Of a stretch of 64,000 bases of DNA, positions 55,654-64,000 are shown one piece after another. Source of the DNA: Desulfobulbaceae bacterium (lineage in GTDB: Bacteria > Desulfobacterota > Desulfobulbia > Desulfobulbales > Desulfocapsaceae); NCBI GenBank assembly GCA_026988015.1, contig JALSMA010000055.1, forward strand, positions 29,750 to 93,749. The letters run 5' to 3'. How positions within the stretch are numbered: position 1 is the stretch's first letter; each line of letters opens with the position of its first letter. Below the pieces are notes generated by a model. That model made no database searches, had not been told where the DNA came from, and saw only the letters and a program-made list of their open reading frames with translations. The translations under genes and the position numbers were made by a program.

Positions 55654-58600
55654 ATGAGCACTGTTACACTTACTATTGATGGCAATGAAATTTTTGCCGA
55701 AAGCGGGCTGACTATCCTTGAAGTAGCCAAAAGAGCTGAGATTACCATCCCGACTCTTTGTTATGTAAAGGATAAACCAACTGACAATCCATGTGAAATA
55801 TGCGTGGTTGAAGTTGAGGGTGAAGATGAACTTATGCGCTCCTGTGTTACCCTTGTTCGCGATGGAATGCAGGTTCAAAGTGAATCTGAACGTGTCATAG
55901 TACACCGTCAGGATAGACTCGCTATTATTTCTGAAACTCATTTCGGAGATTGCAAGGCGCCGTGTAATCTTACCTGTCCAGGACAGATTAATGTGCAAGG
56001 CTATATTGCTCATGTCGCAAAAGGTGAATATGAGGAGGCTTTACGCCTGGTGATGGAACGTAATCCGATGCCATTTTCTGTTGGCCGGGTATGCCCCCGC
56101 TTTTGTGAGACGCGTTGTCGTCGTCTTCTTATTGATGAACCTGTTTCCATAAATCATCTGAAACGATTTGTGGCAGATTGGTGCATGCGCCATGAAATTG
56201 ATCTTAAAATCCCTAAAGACAAGCCCACTGGGAAAAGGATTGCTGTAATAGGCGGTGGTCCTGCCGGTCTTACCGCAGCATGGTTCCTCACTAGAAAAGG
56301 TCATGAGGTAACAATATTTGAGGCCGCTCCGAAACTTGGTGGTGCCTTACGATACGGGTTTCCCGATTACAAAATTCCTCGAGAAATTGTTGACTACGAA
56401 GTTAATGCCATTCTCCGTATGGGCATAAATATCCGTTTATCACAGCGCTGGGGGAAAGACTTTACACTTCAGGACCTGAAAGATACCGGTTTTGATGCAA
56501 CGTTTATCGCTATTGGTGCCACCGTTGATATTCCCTTTGACGTCCCCTGTACAGATAAAGAAAACGTATATACTGCCTCCAACTTTTTACGGATGATCAA
56601 TGAAGGCAGAAAGCTTGATTTAGGTCTTAAGGCTGCTGTAATTGGCGGAAATAATATTGCAATGGAGGTTGCTCGCACCCTTGTTCGTGAGGGAGTTGAA
56701 CAGGTAACCATCGTTTATCCACGTTCACGCCTTGAAATGCCTGCTAATCAGAGAAATGTAAAAGAGGCAGAAACAGAAGGGGTTCAATTCCTTTTGATGG
56801 CCTCACCATCCGGCCTCTGTGCTGTTCCCGATGACAATAACCGATTGAAGCTTGATCTCATCAGGATGAAACTTGGCGAGCCTGACAAAAAAGGCAAAAG
56901 AGCCATATTGCCCATTCCGGGATCCACGAATTCTCTCAGTGTGGATACTGTTGTATCATCCCTGGGACAGATGGCTGTCAATGGTATGATGACAGGAGGC
57001 GAACTTGAAACGCAACTGAAGCTTAAACCTGGTGGTATGTTTTCTGCGAATCCGCGTAGTGCTGAGACCAGTGTCGATGGTGTCTTTGCTGGAGGGGATG
57101 CTGCAACGGGTACTAAATCCGTTATCCAGGCTGTTGTTTCAGCTCGACGTGCTGCAAATAATATAAACGCCTATGTTATGTCCTGTGAAAAGGATCCCGT
57201 TGATAACCGTTTTAATTTCACTCGCGGTAAATCATTTGATGATGTTTCCCTCAAAAATTTCGATGGGATTGGTGTTACTCTCCGGGAAAAAATGCCGACT
57301 CGTCCTCCCGAGGTATCGACTCAGGATTATGACGAGGTGAAACTCGGGTTTACCGAAAAAATGGCAAAACGTGAGGCTGAACGCTGTTTGAAATGTGGTT
57401 GTACTGCCTTCGAACGCTGTGATTTGAAACGTCTTGATATTGATCTCAAAGTGAATATCAACAAGACAGGAATGGGGAAGGAGCCACTTTACCCCATAGA
57501 CACATCACATCGTGCCATCACTGTGGATCCCAATAAATGTATTTTCTGTGGTCGTTGCGAACGTGCTTGTGCCTATGATGCCCTCGAAGTCAAAGCCCAT
57601 TCTATGGACGAAATGGAGAGACCTGTCGGACTAGTGATTGATTTTAAGGAAAACTGTGTTTCCTGTGGTAAATGTGTTGAAAACTGCTCCACCGGTGCCC
57701 TTAATAAGAACAATCGTATTGTACCCATTCAAGCCGAAGATGTTCGTGAGGTGAGGACAACCTGCCCCTATTGCGGTACCGGTTGTCAAATGATACTCAA
57801 GGTCAAAGGACAGACCTTGATGGAAATTACCGCTGACCCTGAGGTTGGGCCAAATTTTGGAGATCTTTGCGTAAAGGGACGGTTTGGTCATAATTTCATT
57901 CAACATCCGGATCGGTTAAAAACACCACTGATAAGACGTGAGAAGGGAATGCCGCTTGAACCTGTTAAATGGGATGAAGCACTCGATTTTATGGGCCAGG
58001 CATTTTCCAAAATTCTTGGTGAAAGGGGGCCAGATGCCCTTGCCGGACTTTCATCAGCCAGGTGTACAACCGAAGAAAATTATGCCTTTCAAAAATTTTT
58101 CAGAGCCGGAATAGGGACGAATAACGTAGACCACTGTGCCAGATACTGACACAGCCCAACGGTGACCGGTCTGGTCACAGTACTTGGTTCTGGCGCAATG
58201 ACAAACACCATCAACGGTATTTTAGATGGTGATTGCATGCTTGTTATTGGCTCAAATACCACGGAAACCCATCCCATAATCGGCCTACGGATGCTTGAAG
58301 CTGTCAAAAAAGGATCAAAACTTATCGTTGCTGATCCAAGGCGTATCAAGCTCTGTGATTCATCAGAATATTGGATGCAACAGCGTCCCGGTACTGATGG
58401 CCCACTTATAAATGCATTGTGTCATGTTATCATACGAGATGGTCTTGAGGATAAGCAATACATCGAAGAGCGTGCCGAGAATTTTGAGTCCTTTAAGGAT
58501 TCCGTTGCCGATTGTACTCCGGAGTGGGCAGAAAAAATAACGGGTGTTCCTGCTGCTGTTATAGAAGATGTTGCCCGTACCTTTGCTCAGGCGGAGCGTG

Positions 58601-59826
58601 CTGGTATCTATTACACAATGGGGATAACTCAGCATACGTCTGGAACAAACAATGTTTATTGTCTTGCGAATCTCGCTGTAATTACTGGTAACCTTGGTAA
58701 ACCAGGTGCAGGACTGAACCCACTTCGTGGTCAGAACAATGTTCAGGGTGCCTCTGATATGGGATGTCTTCCCACTTTCTTCCCTGGCTATCAACGTTGT
58801 GATGATCAGGCAGCTCGTGATAAATTTGCTAAGATATGGGATTGTTCTGTTTCTGATAAACCTGGGCTTATGGCAACAGAGTTTGGTGATGCCATCCATG
58901 ATGGAAAACTTGCCGGACTCTGGGTAATGGGTGAAAATCCCATGGTTAGTGATCCCAACAGTAGTCATGTGAAAAAGGCCTTTGAACAACTCGAGTGTCT
59001 GGTTGTACAGGATATTTTTCTCACCGAGACTGCAGAGATTGCTGATGTTGTGCTTCCCGCCGCTTCATTTGCCGAAAAAGATGGGACCTTTGTCAATACT
59101 GAAAGAAAAGTTCAAAGGGTAAGGCGTGCTATAGCACCTCCAGGTGATGCTAGAGACGATCTTTCCATTATCAATATGGTAAGTAACAGGATTCTTGGTA
59201 ACAGAGATGGTGATTATCATGGCATATCCGATCCTGTATTTCACACGGTGCCTCCTTTTGCCTCTGAGATTTTTTCTGAGATCACAGAGTGCTGGGTTGC
59301 CATGGCCGGGATGAGCTATGAGAGGCTGGAAACAGAGTCCCTGGCCTGGCCTTGCCCAGACAAGGATCACCCTGGTACACCGATACTTCATGAGGAGAGG
59401 TTTCCCAGGGGTAAGGCGTGGTTATCTGCAATTAGCTGGGATGGTCCTGCTGAAAACCCTGATGATGAGTATCCCTTTGTTCTGACAACAGGCCGTGTAC
59501 TCTATCAGTATCATACAGGAACCATGACTAGACGATCTGAGGTCCTTGAAAATTCCGCACCGGCAGCCTACCTTGAAATGAATGCTCTTGATGCTGAGCG
59601 GCTCAGGCTTGCAGACAATGAGATGGTATCTGCTTCCTCCCGTCGTGGTACCATAGAACTTGCAGTTCGGATATCGGACAGGATTACTGAGGGGCTGGTG
59701 TTTATTCCTTTTCATTACAAGGAAGCATCTGCAAACCTTCTTACCAATGATGCTCTTGATCCGCACTGTAAAATTCCAGAAGCCAAGGTGTGTGCAATTA
59801 AGATTACTAAGTTAGAAACAGTTTAA
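55654..59826 (+). CDS. fdhA: Selenocysteine formate dehydrogenase fused to NAD(P)/FAD oxidoreductase module
   Basis: One gene, read through TGA 58147-58149 as Sec832, giving 1390 residues. Domains in order: a [2Fe-2S] ferredoxin (C-x10-C-x2-C then Cys, residues about 36-65), a GltD-like N-terminal Cys region (CKAPCNLTCPG), FAD (IAVIGGGPAGLTAAW), NAD(P) (AAVIGGNNIAMEVAR), two [4Fe-4S] motifs (CIFCGRCERAC, CVSCGKCVENC), then the molybdopterin part with CPYCGTGCQ and HCARY-Sec-HSPTV. The motif Cys/Sec-His after HCAR is the Mo/W ligand region of FdhF-type enzymes. It should reduce CO2 or oxidise formate with NAD(P)H or ferredoxin. The start is ATG 55654 (AGG upstream). Standard gene callers would split it at the TGA. 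Confidence 0.93.
58162..58178 (+). promoter_or_regulatory. SECIS-like hairpin of fdhA
   Basis: GTGACC, loop GGTCT, GGTCAC: six perfect pairs, starting 12 bases after the TGA. The loop GGTCT is the apical-loop type of the E. coli fdhF element bound by SelB. Confidence 0.75.
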
Positions 59827-59866
59827 TTGATTCATTATAGATAAGGTTGTTACAGTTTGTAACCTT

Positions 59867-59986
59867 GTTAAGATAAGCGATGGCTAAGTAGATAAGCGCA
59901 GATTCCGAAAAACTTCAGTTGTACCCTCTATGGGCACCTCCCCAAAGGGGCACAACGAAGCAGATGAAGGTTTTTACGACGCCATC
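59867..59986 (-). repeat. Dispersed MITE-like repeat, copy 2 (opposite orientation)
   Basis: The reverse complement of this segment starts GATGGCGTCGTAAAAACC and contains CTGCTTCGTTG, CTGAAGTTTTTCGGAATCTGCG and TAGCCATCG, as in copy 1. The right end is clear; the left end (GTTAAGATAAGCGATGG) matches the inner part of copy 1 but lacks the outer TTTTTACGAGCATC. It sits between fdhA and hdrA. Confidence 0.65.
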
Positions 59987-60033
59987 AAATATACTGATTA
60001 TTAAATATTACAAATATTAGCCCGGAGATTGTG

Positions 60034-63000
60034 ATGGGAAAAGCAATGATACAGAGGGAAGGGGCAGTGATGATAGTCGGCGGTGGTATTGCCGGTATCC
60101 AGGCTGCTCTAGATATGACCGACCTTGGTTATTACGTCTATCTGGTAGAAAAATCGCCTGCTGTTGGCGGTGTTATGGCCAAGCTTGACAAGACCTTTCC
60201 AACCAATGATTGTTCTCTCTGAATCCTGGCGCCAAAGCTGGTAGAGGCCGGTCGGTCTCCAAACATTGAGATGATTACCAATGCCGATTTTCTTGCATTG
60301 GAGGGTAAACCAGGGAATTTCACTGCAAAGTTGAACATTAGACCGCGTTATATCGATGCTGATGCCTGTACTGCGTGTGGACTCTGTACTCAGTACTGTC
60401 CCAAACACCATTCTGATCCATACAACGAAGGACTGGCAGTGACCAGGCCGATTCACATTGATTACGCCCAGGCTGTTCCAGCCACCTATTACATCGATCC
60501 TGCGTCATGCATGTATGTTCAGCATGAAACCTGTCAGATATGTGTCCCTGTATGTCAGAGCCATGCCATTAATTTTAATCAGCAACCAGAGGCTCGTGAC
60601 CTGAAGGTTGGTGCGGTTATTCTTTCTCCTGGCTTTGGTAAAATAGCATCTGAAACCCTTGAGAAATTTAGTTACGGAAAACACCCTGATGTTGTAACTG
60701 CTTACGAATATGAGCGTATGACCACAGCCTCAGGGCCATTTCTCGGGGAAATCAAATGTTTCTCCGATGGACGCCATCCCAAATCCATGGCTTTTATTCA
60801 GTGCGTCGGTTCAAGGGATATAGGATGCGACAATGGATACTGCTCTTCTGTATGCTGCATGTATGCAATTAAAGAAGCACTAGTCACCAAAGAACATGAT
60901 CCTGAAGTAGATATCACCATCTATTATATGGATATTCGTACTCAGGGAAAAGATTTTGATGCAGCCCGTGAACGAGCTGAAGCAATTGGTATCAAATTTG
61001 TTCGCGCTAAAGTTGCCGATGTAACTCCTTGGGATAATCATCTTAAATTGACCTATTCAACACTCGATGGTCAGCATAAGTTCGATGCTCATGATATGGT
61101 CGTACTGTCCGTTGGTCTTGAGTCACCCAAAGATGCTGAGAAAATCTCCGAGATCACTAAAGTCGAACTTAACAAGTATGATTTTTGTAAAACAGAAACC
61201 TTTGCTCCCCTGCAAACCACTGAGGAAGGAATTGTCGTTGCCGGTGCTTTTCAGGGACCAAAAGATATTCCAGAGTCAGTTACCCAGTCTTCAGGTGCAG
61301 CTATTCTTGCCTCTACCGTGCTAAAGAAACAGCGTGGCAAGGGAACAGTGAACAAGGAATATCCGGATGAGCTTGCAGTAACAGACGAAGATGAGGTAAG
61401 GATAGGTGTCTTTGTCTGTCACTGTGGCATTAATATCAGTTCGGTGGTTGATTGTCCTGATGTTGCGGAAAATGCCGGTGGCCTGGAAAACGTAGCCTAC
61501 TATACAGAAAATCTTTATTCGTGTTCCCAGGATGCTCAGGAGCAGATCAAGCAGACAATTAAAGATGAAAGGCTGAACCGTGTTGTTATTGCGGCATGTT
61601 CACCAAGAACCCATGAGCCCCTTTTTCAGGAAACATTAAAGGATGCCGGGCTCAATAGAAATCTATTTGAAATGGTGAATATTAGGGATCAATGTTCCTG
61701 GGTGCATGCCAATGAGCCGGAAGCTGCCACAGAGAAATCAAAGGATCTGGTTCGTATGGCCGTTTCCAAGGCTGCTCATATTCAGCCCCTACCAGAACAG
61801 ACAGTACCTGTTATTCCAAAGGCTCTGGTTCTTGGTGGAGGGATAGCCGGGATGACAGCAGCGCTATCCCTTGCAGATCAAGGATTCTATTCAGTTCTTG
61901 TGGAAAAAAGTTCCAAAATTGGTGGAAATCTTCAGAATTTGAAGAATACCCTTGCCGGTGATGAAACTGCAGGATATCTCAAAAAACTCACAGCCAATGT
62001 TAAAAAATCAAAAAATATTGATTTGGTAACCGATGCAGTTCTTGCTCAGACCAGCGGCTTTATTGGTAACTTTAGCTCAGTTATTGAGAGTGGTATCGGC
62101 AAGAAAAAGAAGGAGCAGATCTATGACCATGGTGTTATCGTCGTAGCCACAGGTGGCCATGAGCATCGTCCAGATCTGTATCAGCTTGGTAAATCAAAGA
62201 AAGTACTAACCCAGCAGGAACTTGAAATAAAACTAGCTGGTCGAGCCAAAAACCGTGCACCTGACTCCATAGTGATGATCCAGTGTGCCGGATCCCGCGG
62301 GGAAGATCTCAACTACTGCTCTAAGGTATGCTGTAACCACGCAATAAAAAACATCTTGAAGATTAAGGAAATTAATCCAGGTTCTCAAATCATTGTTCTT
62401 TATCGTGATATGAGAACATATGGCTTTGCAGAAGATGCCTACCTTGAAGCCCGTAAAAAAGGTGTTATTTTTATTCCTTATGAGGTTAGTCGCAGACCTG
62501 TGGTTACAAGCAAAGGTACCAAGGTGCAGGTTGACTTTTTTGACGCTATTATGCAGGAAGAGGTCAGCATGACGCCTGATCTTGTTACACTTTCTGTGGG
62601 AATCGTCCCAGATGGCACTGATGAACTTTCAAAAATGCTCAAACTGCCGGTTACCTCAAACGGTTTCTTCCTAGAGGCTCATGTAAAATTGCGTCCTGTT
62701 GAGGCAGCTGTTGACGGAATATACATATGCGGTCTCGCTCATGCACCTAAACCTGTGGAAGAAACCATTGCCCAGGCTCAGGCTGCCGCAGCCAAAGCTG
62801 CCATGCCTCTTGTGCAAAGATCTGTTACAGTTGACCCCATTGTGTCAAGTGTTGAACAGGAGAACTGTATTGGTTGTGGTATTTGTGTCAGCCTCTGTCC
62901 TTATGGTGCAATCCAGATGGAGAAGGTTGATAAGAAACGTAAGGCAAAAACGGTTTCAGCTTCCTGTAAAGCATGTGGAATCTGTGCCTCCCGGTGTCCT

Positions 63001-63099
63001 ACATTTGCCATATCCATGGGTGGATTCACCAATGAGCAGTTGACTTGTCAGATTGAGGCATTTGGAAATAATATTGCTAGTGAAAAGATAGAAGCTTAA
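60034..63099 (+). CDS. hdrA: Selenocysteine HdrA, tandem two-unit form
   Basis: One gene read through TGA 60220-60222 as Sec63, giving 1021 residues. HdrA is the FAD electron-bifurcating subunit of heterodisulfide-reductase-like complexes. Unit 1 (about 1-385): FAD site [15 protein letters not shown], motif NDCSL-Sec-ILAPK (Cys in most HdrA), [4Fe-4S] motifs [11 protein letters not shown] and CQICVPVC, and [14 protein letters not shown]. Unit 2 (about 390-1021): [20 protein letters not shown], second FAD site [25 protein letters not shown], and two C-terminal clusters [11 protein letters not shown] and [11 protein letters not shown]. HdrBC is absent, so it probably links MvhD, FdhA and MetF rather than CoB-CoM. 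ATG 60034 has GGAG upstream. Confidence 0.92.
60244..60259 (+). promoter_or_regulatory. SECIS-like hairpin of hdrA
   Basis: GAGGCC, loop GGTC, GGTCTC: six pairs including one G-T, about 21 bases after the TGA. The loop again shows the GGT feature. Less certain than the fdhA element. Confidence 0.45.
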
Positions 63100-63148
63100 C
63101 CATTACTGATACGTATAAGAAAAAAGCGTAATATACGGAGAATAAAAT

Positions 63149-63751
63149 ATGTCCGATAATTCATTCAGCCCAAAGATCCTTGGGTTCCTCTGTAACTGGT
63201 GTTGTTATGCAGCAGCAGATGCAGCCGGGGTTTCGCGTTTCCAGTACCCGCCAAATCTTCGAACTGTCCGTGTCATGTGTACCGGTCGGGTTGATCCTTC
63301 ATTTGTGTTAAAAGGCTTCCTCGAAGGTGCTGATGCTATATTTACAGGCGGCTGACAACTCGGTGAATGTCATTACCAGGTTGGTAATTATGATGCGATG
63401 GGAATGGATGCACTTGTAAAAAAAGTGTTAAGAGATATTGGTATAAAAGAGGAGCGCTTTTCCCTGCAATGGGCGTCTGCTGCTGAGGCACCTCTTTTTG
63501 TAAAGCTTATCACTGACTTTACTGAGAATATGAAAGAGCTTGGGCCCATTGGTGAGGCTGAGGGCCTTTCTAAGGAAGAGGTTCAAGAACGCATTCAGGC
63601 AGCCCTGGATGCCGTGTCGAGCCAGAAGGTTCGTATAAGTTTTGGAAATGCTTCCAAAGCGGTTCGCAAAGATGGAATATGGACCGCAGAGCATATTGGT
63701 GGAATCATTAACACCAAGATGGAGAAATCACTGGCATCACTTAGTAAATAA
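63149..63751 (+). CDS. mvhD: Selenocysteine MvhD-type [2Fe-2S] electron-transfer protein
   Basis: Read through TGA 63353-63355 as Sec69, giving 200 residues. MvhD carries electrons to HdrA. The [2Fe-2S] ligands are in LCNWCCY (residues about 11-18), MCTGR and GG-Sec-QLGECHYQ; the position of the Sec is Cys or Sec in other MvhD (GCHIGDCHY form). A C-terminal part of about 60 residues beyond the core is present, as in HdrA-linked forms of acetogens and sulfate reducers. The ribosome-binding site is GGAGAATAAA. It is the last gene of the operon, 50 bases after hdrA. Without the Sec reading only a 68-residue fragment and a separate 117-residue frame would be called. Confidence 0.92.
63372..63388 (+). 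promoter_or_regulatory. SECIS-like hairpin of mvhD
   Basis: ATTACC, loop AGGTT, GGTAAT: six perfect pairs, 16 bases after the TGA, with a GGT-containing loop. Confidence 0.6.
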
Positions 63752-63771
63752 ATTTCCGAAACGTTTTTCCC

Positions 63772-63807
63772 AGCCCTGTAATTCTCATGAATTACAGGGC
63801 TTTTTTT
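63772..63807 (+). terminator. Strong intrinsic terminator of the Wood-Ljungdahl operon
   Basis: AGCCCTGTAATTC, loop TCAT, GAATTACAGGGCT: thirteen perfect pairs followed by a run of seven T. It lies 20 bases after the mvhD stop and marks the operon end. Confidence 0.92.
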
Positions 63808-63911
63808 GTTTCTATTTCTTTTGTAAATTCTCCAAGTAAAATATCAAAACAGACCGATAAGGACGTACGCTTTTGATAACGTATAATAATTTTCGCACAT
63901 TTGAGAATAAA

Positions 63912-63981
63912 TGGTGGTCTCTGTTATGGTAAATTTGGCAATCGACCAAAATAACCAAAACCACAACAAGGGAGACCACCA
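63912..63981. repeat. Inverted repeat around the start of the last gene
   Basis: TGGTGGTCTC at 63912-63921 is the exact reverse complement of GAGACCACCA at 63972-63981, with partial extension inward. The right arm contains the ribosome-binding site AAGGGAG of the partial gene, so folding would hide its start. Confidence 0.6.
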
Positions 63982-64000
63982 TGAACAATGAATATAGCAC
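63981..64000 (+). CDS. Partial CDS at window edge (start only)
   Basis: ATG preceded by AAGGGAG at seven bases, reading MNNEYS before the window ends. The product cannot be named. The inverted repeat across its start would fit an insertion-sequence end protecting a transposase from read-through, but this is inference. Confidence 0.4.

Noticed and set aside
58162..59826. Separate gene for the C-terminal part of formate dehydrogenase starting at GTG 58162
   Set aside because: The frame is the direct continuation of fdhA through a TGA; the GTG lies in the SECIS-like stem and there is no ribosome-binding site.
60271..63099. HdrA starting at ATG 60271
   Set aside because: It would lose the FAD-binding start; reading through the TGA at 60220 gives a complete HdrA N-terminus and a good ribosome-binding site at 60034.
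1..64000. CRISPR array, tRNA, rRNA, prophage
   Set aside because: No regular spaced repeats, no cloverleaf-like or rRNA sequence and no phage structural genes were recognised by eye; a tRNAscan or Infernal run would settle this.

Overview
The window looks like a chromosomal segment of a Gram-negative, strictly anaerobic sulfate-reducer-like bacterium of the Desulfobacterota (Desulfobulbales or a related order; this placement is inference). The grounds are a complete-looking CO dehydrogenase/acetyl-CoA synthase operon combined with selenocysteine-containing formate dehydrogenase and Hdr/Mvh-type proteins, a Kdo pathway gene (outer membrane), a C-P lyase operon, many c-di-GMP and hybrid-kinase genes, and bacteriohemerythrin. 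No rRNA, tRNA, CRISPR array or prophage was seen.

Layout. 1-5.8 kb: the 3' end of a sensor kinase, a DUF4126-type membrane protein, a small conserved protein, glgB, then algH-like, ykgJ-like and rlmH. 5.8-18.1 kb (minus strand): a signalling block made of an HD-GYP response regulator, a periplasmic helical-repeat protein, a Cache-HAMP-PAS-GGDEF-EAL protein, a PilJ-type sensor kinase, a decayed REC-GGDEF gene and a BarA-like hybrid kinase. 18.4-23.4 kb: rsmJ, kdsB, mdh and a large CofD/YvcK-like protein. 23.5-31.9 kb (minus): a phosphonate operon phnCDE-GHIJKLM, followed by a Cys-rich small protein and a DUF1045 (2H phosphoesterase-like) gene that probably belongs to phosphonate use. 33.3-45.8 kb: hrpA, priA, a Cys-rich unknown, an HDOD-GGDEF protein, a KamA-type radical SAM gene, an NAD malic enzyme and bacteriohemerythrin.

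46.3-63.8 kb (plus) is the most interesting region. It is a probable single Wood-Ljungdahl operon: folD, cooS, a metF-acsD gene fusion, acsB, acsC, fdhA, hdrA, mvhD, closed by a strong intrinsic terminator. The last three genes are each interrupted by one in-frame TGA at a position where the family carries Cys or Sec. Each TGA is followed by a small hairpin with a GGT-containing loop, as expected for bacterial SECIS elements. Read through, they give a 1390-residue FAD/NAD(P)-module-fused formate dehydrogenase, a 1021-residue tandem HdrA and a 200-residue MvhD, all selenoproteins. Formate dehydrogenase, FolD, MetF and CODH/ACS together supply most of the C1 pathway between CO2 and acetyl-CoA. 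Formyl-THF synthetase, the methyltransferase AcsE, MetV and HdrBC are not in the window. HdrA-MvhD next to FdhA and MetF suggests flavin-based electron transfer between formate or NAD(P)H, ferredoxin and the methylene-THF reductase step.

Other notable points are an internal start signal within metF-acsD that could release a free AcsD, a dispersed TIR-bearing repeat at 42.1 kb and 59.9 kb in opposite orientations, a four-Cys insertion in PhnK, and a repeat protein built from two eight-unit blocks. The right edge enters a new gene whose ribosome-binding site lies in one arm of an inverted repeat, possibly an insertion sequence.
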